NCBI RefSeq assembly: GCF_035046485.1
Contig: NC_085137.1
Location: 443,986,334 to 444,050,333, forward strand
Reading direction: 5' to 3'
DNA from: Aedes albopictus
Lineage: Eukaryota > Arthropoda > Insecta > Diptera > Culicidae
DNA: 64,000 bases
Position numbers and translations under genes: made by a program. The notes under the pieces are model-generated. The model was not told the DNA's origin and made no database searches. It saw only the letters and a list, made by a program, of their open reading frames with translations. This document shows positions 43,747-55,794 of this stretch, piece after piece. Positions within the stretch are counted from its first letter, which is position 1, and every line of letters begins with the position of its first letter.

Positions 43747-45740
43747 GGAATTCTTCCAAAATTCCTCCAGGAATTCTTCCAAAATTCCTCCAGGAATTCT
43801 TCCAAAATTCCTCCAGGAATTCTTCCAAAATTCCTCCAGGAATTCTTCCGAAATTCCTCCAGGAATTCTTCCAAAATTCCTCCAGGAATTCTTCCAAAAT
43901 TCCTCCAGGAATTCTTCCAAAATTCCTCCAGGAATTCTTTCAAAATTCCTCCAGGAATTCTTCCAAAATTCCTCCAGGAATTCTTCCAAAATTCCTCCAG
44001 GAATTCTTCCAAAATTCCTCCAGGAATTCTTCCAAAATTCCTCCAGGAATTCTTCCAAAATTCCTCCAGGAATTCTTCCAAAATTCCTCCAGGAATTCTT
44101 TAAAAATTCCTCCAGGAATTCTTCCAAAATTCCTCCAGGAATTCTTCCTAAATTCCTCCAGGAATTCTTCCAAAATTCCTCCAGGAATTCTTCCTAAATT
44201 CCTCCAGGAATTCTTCCAAAATTCCTCCAGGAATTCTTCCAAAATTCCTCCAGGAATTCTTCCAAAATTCCTCCAGGAATTCTTCCAAAATTCCTCCAGG
44301 AATTCTTCCAAAATTCCTCCAGGAATTCTTCCAAAATTCCTCCAGGAATTCTTCCAAAATTCCTCCAGGAATTCTTCCAGAAATTCCTCCAGGAATTCTT
44401 TTAAGAACTCCACTAGAAATTCTTTTAAGAATTCCACCAGGAATTCTTCCAAGAATTCCTCCAAGAATTCTTCCAAGAATTCCCCCAGGAGTTCTTCCAA
44501 GAATTCCTCCAGGAATTCTTCCAAGAATTCCTCCAGGAATTCTCCCAAGAATTCCTCCAGGAATTCTTCCAAGAATTCCTCCAGGAATTCTTTCAAGAAT
44601 TCCTCCAGGAATTCTTCCAAGAATTACTCAAGGAATTCTTCCAAGAATTCCTCTAGAAATTCTTCCAGGAATTCCTCTAGCAATTCTCTCAAGAATTCCT
44701 CAAGGAATACTTCCAAGAATTGCTCTAGGAATTCTTCCAAGAATTCCTCTAGCAATTATTCCAAGAATTCCTCTAGCAATTCTTCCAAGAATTCCTCTAG
44801 GAATACTTCCAAAAATTCCTCTAAGAATTCCTTCATGAATTCCTCTAGGAATTCTTCCAAGAATTCCTCTAGGAATTCTTCCAAGAATTTCTCTAGGAAT
44901 TCCTTCATGAATTCCTCTAGGAAGATCTCCAAGAATTCCTGTAGGAATTCCTCTAGAAATTCTTCCAAGAAGTCCTCTAGGACATCTTCCAAGATTTCTT
45001 CACGTAATTTTTCCAAAAATTCTTCCCGGAATTCTTTCAAGATTTCCTACAGGAATTCTACCAAGAATTCTTTCAGAAATTCTTGCGAGAATTCCTACAG
45101 GTATTTCAGGAATTCTTCCAAGGATTCCTCCAGAAATTCTCCCATGAACTTATCCAGGAATATATTCTCTACGAATTCTCCCAAGAATTCCTGTGGGAAT
45201 ACTTCTGCGAATTCCTCTAGGATTTCTTGCAAGAATTACTCTGAGAACTCTTTTAAGAATTCCTCCGGGACATCTTTCAAGATTTCCTCCAGTAATTCTC
45301 CCAAGAATTCCGCCGGGAATTCATCCAAGAATTTGTCCGGAAGTTCTTCCAGGAATTCCTCCTTGAATTAGTCAATGAATCTCTCCAGGGATTTTTAAAG
45401 AATTTCTCCAGGAATTATTCCAAGAATTGGTCCAGGAAGTTTTCCAAGAATTTCTTCATGAATTCTTCCAAGAATTCTTCCAAGCATTCCTTCAGGAAAT
45501 CTTCCAAAATTCTTTCAGGAAATCTTCCAATAATTCTTTCAGAAAATCTTCCGAGAATTTCTCCAAAAATTATTCCAGGAATTCCACCAGGAATTCTACC
45601 ATGAATTCCTCCAGGAATTCTTTAAAAATTCCCCCTGGAATTATTTTAAGAATTTCTCCAGGAATTCTTCATAGAACTCTTGCAGGAATTGTCCCAAGAA
45701 TTCCAGGAATTCTTCCAACAATCAGCTTGATTTCGCATTG
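43747..45740 (+). repeat. Homogeneous 23-bp array grading into 24-bp units
   Basis: From 43747 to about 44390 some 28 nearly identical 23-mers (TTCCAAAATTC + CTCCAGGAATTC) run head to tail. From about 44391 the unit becomes 24 bp (TTCCAAGAATTC + CTCCAGGAATTC) and diverges progressively towards 45740. Since 3 x 23 = 69 and 24 are multiples of 3, several frames stay open. A 551-codon plus frame (43716-45371) spells NSSRNSSK-type repeats, and minus frames up to 226 codons spell LEEFLEEF-type repeats. None is called as a gene. Confidence 0.95.
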
Positions 45741-46924
45741 AGAAATTTTACAGAAAATTCTGAAGGCCATGTGCCATTCGTTTAAGACAAAGACCAACGA
45801 TTCAAAGGAAAATCCTCAATCTGTGACTCGTCACGCATAAAATGACGCTTTCCTTCCTGCTGAAACATTACAGCTCAAGGCTCTTTACGTTCTAAGATTG
45901 CTGCTACGCCACCAATTAGCCATTGTGGGATGAGTTACGGGGAGGGCCTCGAGAACAATTGTTACCTATAGAATATCATTGGCAAGTAGGAACTCCAAAC
46001 GGAAAACGTTTACTTTTCGGTGTATATTTTGCACGAAACAAGCGGAAAGAGAAACCATTATCATCCATGAAGTGCCTTTGAATATGAAATATTCAAAAAT
46101 TTCAATAATGTAGCTGAAAAGCCTTGATTCCAGCTTCTTTTATGTACAACAAAAATCCTACAGGCCTTAAGCTCGAGATTGTTTTCAGCAGTAAAATCGT
46201 TATTTACCCTCACTTTATTCACATGCAATGCATGCAATCACAGCGTATAGCAAATAGACAAGTCCCATGGTCAACAACCGTAAAGGACCAGCTGTTTGGC
46301 GTTCGGGCCGAGCATCGATTAAAACTACCAGAATGCGACGACGTGCTAGTACGCCTCGACTATATTGTCAAACAGGGACTGAGACTTAAGGCCGCCGGGG
46401 CGATCCCACCCGGACTACAATGATAATAACAATAACGATTATCATCACCATCAATTAACACCGATAGCGATCTGGGGATGGGGTGGGTGTGAGCCTTTTT
46501 GAGCATTTGGGTGCACGTATGAGCCAGTTGGACGTCGTATGATGGAGCGAGAGTGGTGCTAGCATACATATTCATGTGTGTGGTCCGGTGAAGTTGATGT
46601 GTTCTAGCTTATAAGCTAGCTAGACAGCATATTGTTGGCACGCTCAATAAAGCCAACCTTGTCGTACGTGGTTCGGCTTAATTTTGGAGACGCAGTAATT
46701 ATATGAATTGATTACGTTTTTGTGAGGTGGATACCTAAGCGCTGGAGTTTAATTGCTAAATCAATGTCTGTGTTCTATAAGAGAGAATAAATTGTGGAAG
46801 TGGAGCATAATCAATAGTGCGTTCCTATATCAGAAGTCGCGCAAATGTTTATTCGAATTGATGATCATCAAGTTTAATCGATTTGGTGTGGAGTTGATTA
46901 ATTCATTATTTTAGGCCGTTCGTC
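45741..46924. other. Low-repeat stretch, no gene recognised
   Basis: Includes a 99-codon plus frame (46124-46423) without a known domain, an ACAATGATAATAACAATAACG simple patch near 46418, and CTAGCTTATAAGCTAGCTAG followed by CTCAATAAAGCC near 46604-46655. The last could be a polyadenylation-type or LTR fragment; no partner was found. Confidence 0.35.
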
Positions 46925-47534
46925 ATTTTGACTGCTGTTATTTCAGTAACAAATTTTGAAAACCACTTATAATCAATGGTGTAGCATTGATTACACTAGT
47001 TTACAAAGTAAAATGAAAGTCGTGAACTTCTGTCAACGACCAACATTTTTGAAGCATAATTTAGCGCTAATTTCGGAACCGTGCTTCAAAAAATTTAAAG
47101 TAGAACAGTTTTGGAGTTTTAGCTCAATATCGAGTTTTACAACTTTTTAAAATATGGAATTAAATAAAATTCAAATATCTCGCGTTTTGTTCAACCAATT
47201 TTAATTCTTTTTCCATAAATTAAAAGGGATGGTAACATAAGGCTGAATTTCAAAAGGCTGAATGCACATAAGGCTGAATACAAAAGGCTGAAACTACGGA
47301 TATGTAAGAAAAGGCTGAAATTATAAAAGGCTGAAATAACAAAAGGCTGTTATTGTGATGAGATCTAACTTTGGGGCGTCAATAAATAAGCTTTTTCAAC
47401 ATTAAATTGCTTAGCTTTCGCATTTTATCTTGAGCTGACTGGTTGTTTTAAACTGTTCCGTCCTATACACAACGAAATTTAGGTAAATTACATGGATTAT
47501 GAATAACGGTGGTGGAATGAATATTTTGCGTTGT

Positions 47535-48199
47535 GTGGGGGTAAGACGGGTCCGGCTTGAGGGTGGGTAATACGGACAGTATTGGGGTTTCTTTGATAGT
47601 GCCATGAGAAACACATTAAAACTCACACATTGTTCACAGATTGAAATCTAGGGAGTACAAAAATGATTGCGGAAGCCATGTAAAGCATTTCATATTGATT
47701 TTTTGTTAATAAAAATCATTATATTAGAATTTTTATTGTTGGATCATTTTGAACTTTGTAAAATTACCAGAGCATTGCATACTGTTAGGCATGGAGGTAT
47801 GGAGGTTTTCAATTTATAAAATAGATTTTAATTTCCAACAACACGTTTCGCTATGAATCCCTTAGCCAAATTTAGATTCTACTATGATTGGTCTACCGAT
47901 TATAAACGGCCATAATCATCATGCAACACAATTACTGGCGTATTAGCTAATTTTCCAAACCTGTCCATCTTACCCACCCTACCGGTCCGTCTTACCCACA
48001 CTGTTGAAAAAACATACATTTGGAGTACACTTTTAAATTATCTCAAAAGTCATGAAAAATCATATTTTATTGCAAAGTCGGCTTGCAGACTGTAAAGTAC
48101 CTTAGTTGAGGTAAATAGTATGAAGATAAAATTTTACTTATCGTATTGTTTACACTGTCAAAATAGAGTGTATCCTAAACATGTCCGTCTTACCCCCAC
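47535..48199. mobile_element. TIR element with GTGGGGGTAAGAC ends
   Basis: GTGGGGGTAAGACGG at 47535 and CCGTCTTACCCCCAC ending at 48199 are inverted. Inner copies CATCTTACCCACCCTA and CCGTCTTACCCACACTG lie near 47968-48002. The ends are close to those of the 33904-35298 element, indicating one group. Confidence 0.6.
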
Positions 48200-48447
48200 C
48201 CCCCTACAGTATAACGACCAAGCGGATAGGTTTGATGATAATATTTGCATACTAATAACTCACCTGTGAGTGATGTTTCTTCTTTTAAAAATAGGCTGTT
48301 CTTTTGAGGTATTTGCATATATTCAGTGTTGGCATTCTTACTAATGTGTAAAATGCAGCGAGCTTCTGCGTGCGCATATTCCTTAAAAACGATTCATCGG
48401 AGATTTCCACTTCTTTTGAACATAGGCTGTTCTTACTGTGTTTGAAT

Positions 48448-48808
48448 GTTATAACCAGTGCTGAAAATTTCATTTCGTCATATCTATATTCAATCACCTA
48501 CAGCTCATTTTAGAAGCTGAACCAGAGAATATGGTATATGAAAAACTTGTGCGGCTAGACCAGTTCTGCAAGAAAGTCACGGATAAACTACTATTATTCA
48601 CCGTGAATATCATTGGGATTTTTCGAAGGTAGCCCGTGACATTTATTCGATATTCAAAAAATAGCGGTTTTTCCGTGACTTTCTTGCAGAACTGGTCTAG
48701 CCGCACAAGTTTTTCATATACCATATTCTCTGGTTCAGCTTCTAAAATGAGCTGTAGGTGATTGAATTTAGATATGACGAAATGAATTTTTCAGCACTGG
48801 TTATAACT
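48448..48808. repeat. Foldback with about 134-bp arms
   Basis: GTTATAACCAGTGCTGAAAA at 48448 and its complement ending at 48808 begin arms that match to about 48582 and 48672 with few mismatches and a 1-2 base indel. The centre is about 90 bases. Flanking AAATAGGCTGTTCTT-type text recurs at about 48290, 48423 and 48919 as a diverged tandem repeat. Confidence 0.75.
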
Positions 48809-50286
48809 GCATCTTTTTTTATCAAAGGTTTTCCTTCTTTTAAAATGTTGGAAGAACCATAATTTAAGTTCAGGTGTTGAAGCTGCTTACTTTTTACCAG
48901 ATGTTTCTCCTTCTTATAAAATAGGCTATTCTTTCAAGCAGTATTGTATTCGAACAGAACGTGAGCCAAAAATGAACTGAACTCTTTAAATTTTTTGGTC
49001 GACAAAGCATTGAACTTGCCTGTCAGAACTTTTGCTGCTTAAGAGCGCCCGCTCGGTTCCCATTCCACTCTGAGTTCACATGCGCTTATCTTCATCTTTA
49101 AATCCTATGCGTCCTTTTTTCCTAGGACTAGAACCTTGTGCCGCATCTACATGTTTGGACGTTATTATATTATGTCACAGGGAAATGCATCATAGATCCT
49201 TTGGTACGACATTGTGGTCTCGGATATTGAAATACAGCTCCAGGAATTTATATTTTTCGAAACACACGATGCTCGGACTGGTTCACTCTTCAATAAAAGG
49301 AGATTGAATTAGCCCAAAAGAATCTGTGGAAACATGGTGGAGGTATGGCCATTTCAGTTTCGCGGATTTCGCTAGTGTTCAATTTAGATCTCGCACGCGT
49401 TATAAATTTAGAACTGAACAAAGTTCAAACATTTTTGAGCAACAGTTAGGTACAATAGTTTTTGCCTCAACTACCGCTTATTACCCGAATTACCCGAACA
49501 ATTGTTTACATCTAAGACTCATTCAACCTAGTTTCCGTGTTGACACACATAATACTTCAAACGAGTGGAAATAAATTGTTGGCGAAATCCTTTGTCAATT
49601 TGAGCTAAAATAGTTTAGTATTAGCGGGGTATTGGCCGATATGATACTGAAGAAAGTACAATAACATAGACATTATGATACCGAAATCCATAACATTATG
49701 TCCCACTTGAATGTCTTTCCATCAGTTAGAGTTAGCTCACGTAACCAGATGTCCATTCGATGAATAGTCAAATCGATTGAATGTCATATACTTCCTCTTC
49801 CGTAAAATGGGGTTTGACCAAATGACCGTTTGACCAAATGTACTTTCGAGCAAAGATTCTTTTGTTTCCTATGATCATTTTTAAGTCCAGCCAAATGTTT
49901 ATCAAAGACTAATAGATTAGCCATAAATGTCCAAAATGGCATTTCATTCGATTCTCTACAACTTTCAAAACTTTTCAACATGTTGATATCTTTCAGCCTT
50001 TTGATATATTTCAGCCTTTTGATGCTTTCAGCCTTTTGATCATTCAGCCTTATGTAATTCAGCCTTTTGTACGTAGCCCAATTAAAAGCTGAATATAATA
50101 CAAATCATCAATCTTGTATGGAAAGTCGAAAAAAATTCTGCTCTACTGTAATTTTTTTCCTTCGCGTTTTCGAATTCAGGGCATGATTCTACACCAAAAA
50201 CGATCATCAGCTTACCGAGTTCAAAAATGCTGTAAACAAGTGTTATACGTCGTTTTCAAAATTTGTTACTGATTTGGTCATTTTCT

Positions 50287-50624
50287 ATCAGTGTCAATTT
50301 ATTGAAGGGAAACAAGCTATGACAAAAAGTAAGAACATGGCATTTCGGTAAAAAAGGACTTATCTTTGCAATACTACAATAATATATGTATAAACAATTC
50401 TATTATTCTACGATCATCTCCTTGAGTGCAAACCAATCTACCTCTATTCCACGTTAAATGTCAACCGATTCAGTTGAATTTCTTTGTTACTCCAGGAACA
50501 TTCGTCCATAGCAATCCAACTGGACATAAATCGATTTTCTAGGCTTCTTCACGCCCACTCAAACCATTTTTCTAGGCAAACTTACCCACTCGTCACTTTC
50601 CCCAACTCCATCATCGTGGGTCGT
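50287..50624. other. Unassigned spacer
   Basis: No repeat, RNA or coding signal recognised. Confidence 0.3.
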
Positions 50625-50779
50625 TGGCGCTGCTCATAAACTACGTGTAGACCAATTTTTGATCATCTCAAAACCCAACCCCCACCCCTCGTAGATTTTC
50701 ATTTTCGAAATATGTATGGACCGTGGACTTTGGCGAGACCTCCCCCCGTTTCAATCTACGTAATTTCTGGACGAGCCCA
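50625..50779. mobile_element. Harbinger-like MITE (copy 3, diverged)
   Basis: TGGCGCTGCTCATAAACTAC at 50625 and (inverted) TGGGCTCGTCCAGAAATTAC ending at 50779. The internal TTTTCGAAATATGTATGGAC matches the interior of the 56904 copy (TTTTCGAAATTTGTATGGAG). Confidence 0.6.
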
Positions 50780-51815
50780 CATACCAGGAAGCAACCATAA
50801 TCGACTTCGGCCGCCACCATCACCATCGCCGATCGTCCTCTATAGGGAAATGGAAATAATGACTGAAGGAAGATTGTACCTTCCCCAATCGGATTGAACC
50901 CGAGCTCTGACGGACGGCGCTGGTGGCCGCTGCTACTCGGGCTTGCTTTTGTGTGCCAAGTTGGACAATTCCCCGCACGTTCGCTGCTACACGGCTTACA
51001 ACCAGCTCGGATTAGATATACACTAGACCTGTGTGTAAGTAGGTTAGGATAAAACGCTAAAGTCAAGGTAAATCCATCAGTATGCCAAGTGCAGAGTCTT
51101 TTCACCGGAATTCTGCCCACTCAGCTCGCCAACAGTCTGAGTCCAACACATACATACCCACACTAGAGAGGTACAAATGCTAAAAGGAATGGCAGTTCCG
51201 ATTGAGTTGTTTGATTTGAAGGAAACCTGCTGGAATTGAGTTGGTGCATTCTCTTGCGCGCTCTGGTGGTGAAGTATTTCAATCATGCTCTGCACTAATT
51301 GCAACGGGGAATCCATGTTCAGCTTGGTGTAGGCGTCGGTGGAGTGTGCCAACCAAACCACACCAAACTAACAAGAAGGGTAAGGTGTCCGTCCGTTGCA
51401 GGAGGCAGTCAGCGATTGTTGGAAGTTTATAAATACGTCTATAAATTTGCACGCCGATTCGATTCGATAAACAAGGTCCGTGTGTGAAGTAAACAGATGT
51501 TTGGAAACACCTTTCCACCCACCATGTTGGACTCCAGGTTGGAAAGCTAGTATAACTGCTGGAAGTTGGATGAAGCGTGTTTGTAGAAGGGCAATCGGCC
51601 TCTTAAAAATGGTTTAGTATGCGGTGTATGTATTTGAATCTTAATCATTACCTTTTAAGTAAGTTAACATTCAAGCTTTGGTCATCATTTTTCGGAAATT
51701 GAAAAGCAGTTTTTCTGTTATAAAAATTTAATAAAAATAATGACCAAAAATGTTTTCGCTGAATTTCATTCCTCATTCAGGATATGATGCATACAGTTGT
51801 ATGAATCAAAAAACC
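50780..51815. other. Low-repeat stretch, no gene recognised
   Basis: A 150-codon minus frame (50668-51120) and several shorter ones overlap in different frames, start inside the neighbouring MITE and have no domain. I make no gene call. Confidence 0.3.
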
Positions 51816-53800
51816 TTTAATTGGAAGAATTCTTGAAGGAATTTTGGAAGAATTCCTGGAGGAATTTTTTAAGAATTCCTTGAGGGATTTTGGAAGAATT
51901 CCTGGAGGAATTTTGGAAGAATTCCTGGAGGAATTTTGGAAGAATTCCTGGAGGAATTTTTTAAGAATTCCTTGAGGGATTTTGGAAGAATTCCTGAAGG
52001 AATTTTGAAAGAATTCCTGGAGGAATTTTGGGAGAATTCCTGGAGGAATTTTGGAAGAACTCCTGGAGGAATTTTGGAAGAATTCCTGGAAGAATTTTGG
52101 AAGAATTCCTGGAAGAATTTTGGAAGTATTCCTGGAGGAATTTTGGAAGAATTCTTGGAGGAATTTTGGAAGAATTTCTGAAGGAATTTTGGAAGAATTC
52201 CTGGAGGAATTCTTGGAAGAATTCCTGGAGGAATTCTTGGAAGAATTCCTGAAGGAATTTTGGAAGAATTCCTGGAGGAATTTTGGAAGAATTCCTGGAG
52301 GAATTTTGTAAGAATTCCTGGAGGAATTTTGGAAAAAATCCTGGAGGAATTTTGGAAGAATTCCTGGAGGAATTTTGGAAGAATTCCTGGAGGAATTTTG
52401 GAAGAATTCCTGGAGGAATTTTGGAAGAATTCCTGGAGGAATTTTGGAAGAATTCCTGGAGGAATTTTGGAAGAATTCCTGGAGGAATTTTGGAAGAATT
52501 CCTGGAGGAATTTTGGAAGAATTCCTTGAGGAATTTTGGAAGAATTCATGGAGGAATTTTGGAAGAATTCCTGGAGGAATTTTGGAAGAATTCCTGGAGG
52601 AATTTTGGAAGAATTCCTGGAGGAATTTTGGAAGAATTCCTTGAGGAATTTTGGAAGAATTCCTGGAGGAATTTTCGAAGAATTCCTGGAGGAATTTTCG
52701 AAGAATTCCTGGAGGAATTTTGGAAGAATTCCTGGAGGAATTCTTGGAAGAATTCCTGGAGGAATTTTGAAAGAATTCCTGAAGGAATTTTGAAAGAATT
52801 CCTGGAGGAATTTTCGAAGAATTCCTGGAGGAATTTTGGAAGAATTCCTGGAGGAATTCTTGGAACAATTCCTGGAGGAATTTTGGAAGAATTTCTGAAG
52901 GAATTTTGGAAGAATTCCTGGAGGAATTTTGGAAGAATTCCTGGAGGAATTTTGGAAGAATTCCTGGAGGAATTTTGGAAGAATTCCTGGAGGAATTTTG
53001 GAAGAATTCCTGGAGGAATTTTGGAAGAATTCCTGGAGGAATTTTGGAAGAATTCCTGGAGAAATTTTGGAAGAATTCCTGGAGGAATTTTGGAAGAATT
53101 CCTTGAGGAATTTTGGAAGAATTCATGGAGGAATTTTGGAAGAATTCCTGGAGGAATTTTGGAAGAATTCCTTGAGGAATTTTGGAAGAATTCCTGGAGG
53201 AATTTTGGAAGAATTCCTGGAGGAATTTTTGGAAGAATTCCTGAAGGAATTTTTAAAGAATTCCTGAAGGAATTTTGAAAGAATTCCTGAAGGAATTTTG
53301 AAAGAATTCCTGGAGGAATTTTGGAAGAATTCCTGGAGGAATTTTGGAAGAACTCCTGGAGGAATTTTGGAAGAATTCCTGGAAGAATTTTGGAAGAATT
53401 CCTGGAGGAATTTTGGAAGAATTCCTGGAGGAATTTTTTAAGAATTTTTGGAGGAATGTTGGAAGAATTTCTGGAGGAATTTTGGAAGAATTCCTGAAGG
53501 AATTCTTGGAAGAATTCCTGAAGGAATTCTTGGAAGAATTCCTGAAGGAATTTTGGAAGAATTCCTGGAGGAATTTTGGAAGAATTCCTGGAGGAATTTT
53601 GGAACAATTCCTGGAGGAATTTTGGAAGAATTCCTCCAGGAATTTTGGAAGAATTCCTGGAGGAATTTTGGAAGAATTCCTGGAGGAGTTTTGGAAGAAT
53701 TCCTGGAGGAATTTTGGAAGAATTCCTGGAGCAATTTTGGAAGAATTCCTGGAGGAATTTTGGAAGAATTCCTGGAGGAATTTTTGAGGAATTCCGTGAG
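51816..53800 (-). repeat. Homogeneous 23-bp minisatellite array, inverted relative to 43.7 kb
   Basis: About 86 copies of the reverse complement of the 43.7-kb unit (GAATTCCTGGAG plus GAATTTTGGAA), with occasional 24-bp units (GAATTCTTGGAA). Stop-poor frames up to 449 and 422 codons (minus) and 331 codons (plus) span it; they are shadows of the repeat. One unit near 53632 is locally inverted (CCTCCAGGAATT). Confidence 0.95.
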
Positions 53801-54120
53801 ATATGCTTGGGCAAATTCCCTGAGGAATTCTTGAAAGAGTTTTTGGAGAAATTCTCGAAAGAATTCTTGTAGGAATTCTTTGAATAATTCCTGAAGGAAT
53901 TCTAGGAATAATTTCTGGAAGAATTCTTGAAATAGTTCCGGGAGGAATTATTGCAAGAATACCCGGAGAAATTCTTGGAAGAACTTTCGGAGGAATTCTT
54001 GGAATTGTTTGGAAGAATTCCTGGGGAATTCTTAAAAGAATTTCTGGCGGAAATCTTCCAGATATTTTCCAGGATTATCTTGTGATTTTTCAGGAATTCC
54101 TATAGGAGTCTTCCTGGAAT
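53801..54120 (-). repeat. Decayed edge of the 52-kb array
   Basis: The same 12-mer vocabulary with increasing divergence away from the array, ending near 54120. Confidence 0.7.
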
Positions 54121-55794
54121 AGCTTCTGGAAATCATGATCCATTTCAAAAAGCAAACACTCATTTTAGCACGTATTTCAACAGTGAAACTATAATAAAAA
54201 ATCATGAAATTTACTTCTTAGCGGAAATATACTCACTCATCATCTGAAAACCCAAGCAATACCTTATCCACGTCCTTTCCCATTGTTATAAATCTTCCAT
54301 CGTTCCCACTAGCGAAATTTTCCCAATAAAACTTTAGCATTCCGCAGCACTTCGACGAATACCTAAAAACTGAGGGAGGCAAACCTCTTATCCAACCCTC
54401 AAATCCCTGTAGCTAGTCCACCACAATCCACCGGCGGGCGGCGCGTTCCGTAGCAAGTTGTTCCCACAGTGGTTTTCAATGGCTTCCACACACACACAGA
54501 GCTCCCATTTGCATCGAGCATCAGGAGAGGGTTCCAACCTTTCCCCCAGTCAGCATGTACCGCAACAGGGTGGCGGTACGGCATATTGTGTTTCATTTTT
54601 CACCCGCGCGCCGGAAAAGTTTCCGTTCGGCTTGCTTCTTCGGCTCCAGGGCTGCAGCAGGAGTTGGTGGATGGTTTCTCTTATCGCTTCGGTGGAGGCC
54701 GACTTCGATGTTTCCGACTTGTGCCCCAAGGTTGCTCCGCCATTCTTCCTATTGCTTCCAAGCGCAAATAGCTCGGAGCTTGAAATATCGCCGGCTAATT
54801 CTTCTTCATGCCAGACAGCGACGACGACGACAACATTCGCTGGGAAAGGACTCTTCGAGGGGGTGGGGGGATCTTTTACGACTCCGGTGTTGGCGCGCAA
54901 AAAGGAAAACTTACCGCACACAATTATGTTATAGTGGGAGAGTTACTTTTCACTGCTCAGTTGAGGATAAAACCACACAGGGTACCACCAATAGGTACCT
55001 CCATATCTAGAGCATTCAGTTGCAATAAAGTTCTGGCGGCTAGGACGGATATCGCAAATGAGGTTCTCCCAGCAGCAGTTTGGGGGCAGAGGGGAAAAGG
55101 GGTGATTTAAAATATACAACTGGCAAAACGACGTCGACGTCGACGCCAACTCCCAAGTTGGTGTCTGCTGCCAGAGTGAGAGTTATTTATCAAAGGTTGC
55201 CGGCGACGCGACGGTGGCGAGTAATGCGAAACGCAGCATGGTGTCTTCCCGCGCCGCGTCGCCCGTGGTGGTTGCTACGGGCAGTGAATCAAAATTCAAC
55301 CATCGCGCAACAATAATGACAATGTCGCAACCTGTATTTGTTGCGACAAACAAACGCATGCGACATAAGTTTGTCCCAACTTGAAAATAATGGGATTAAC
55401 ATCGTACACCACGAGTTTAGAGATTTTTAGGCCTTGCATTGCGATTTTCGAACGGTAACTTCGAGTCGATAAACACTGCAACTCTGGTGAAGCTCTATCA
55501 TCAAACAGTTTCGACTTTGGGTTAGCAATAATTGATTATTCACGAGTTGAAAAGTACACAACAAATTTAGCTTCCGTTTTGTCTGCAACAAAAAATTTCG
55601 AGATCATGTCATTATCTGTTACCAGTAGGGATAAAGAGTAATCGTCGCACCTTCTTTGTTGCTTGTTTTGTGCCTCTTTTGTCTGACAATTCTCTTCACT
55701 GGCTACGGGTGTCGGAAGGAAGTAGCTTTCAACAGCTTGGCTGTCCTACGCGCCGGCGAAGGGTTGGGATTTACGAGACTTGTTGGGAAATTAA
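54121..55794. other. GC-richer low-repeat stretch, no gene recognised
   Basis: 54400-55320 is GC-richer, with overlapping frames on both strands (158 codons plus at 54458; 151 plus at 54555; 123 minus at 54550). Their mutual overlap in different frames argues that most are chance. An ACGTCGACGTCGACG run lies near 55131. No domain recognised. Confidence 0.35.

Larger units (their letters stand above)
47226..50079. mobile_element. TIR element with iterated AAAAGGCTGAA ends
   Basis: An 8-bp target duplication AATTAAAA (47218-47225, 50080-50087) flanks 2854 bp. Both ends are made of six or so copies of AAAAGGCTGAA / ATAAGGCTGAA with variable spacers, pointing inward in opposite orientation (47236-47350 and 49990-50070). 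An 8-bp duplication would fit hAT, but the ends GGGATGG / GGGCTACG are not typical. No transposase; the interior carries further nested elements. Confidence 0.75.
46925..50286. mobile_element. Outer TIR element hosting the AAAAGGCTGAA element
   Basis: CAGTAACAAATTTTGAAAAC near 46944 is mirrored by GTTTTCAAAATTTGTTACTG near 50252-50271, with weaker matching outward (TTTTGAC / GTCATTTTC). Removing the nested 2854-bp element leaves about 500 bp. Exact ends and target duplication are uncertain. Confidence 0.55.

Noticed and set aside
43716..45371. 551-codon plus-strand open frame as a protein-coding gene
   Set aside because: It is a stop-poor tandem 23/24-bp array; frames on both strands are open at once and the residues simply mirror the unit.
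46600..46680. LTR 3' end with AATAAA
   Set aside because: CTCAATAAAGCC and a CTAGCTTATAAGCTAG palindrome are suggestive, but no partner LTR, PBS or duplication was found.
50668..51120. 150-codon minus frame as a gene
   Set aside because: Part of the frame lies inside a Harbinger-like MITE and no domain is visible.
51777..53814. Frames of 449, 422 and 331 codons as genes
   Set aside because: Overlapping open frames on both strands of the same minisatellite, with no start context or domain.
54458..54934. 158-codon frame as a gene
   Set aside because: Two other frames of 123-151 codons overlap it on both strands and none has a recognisable domain.
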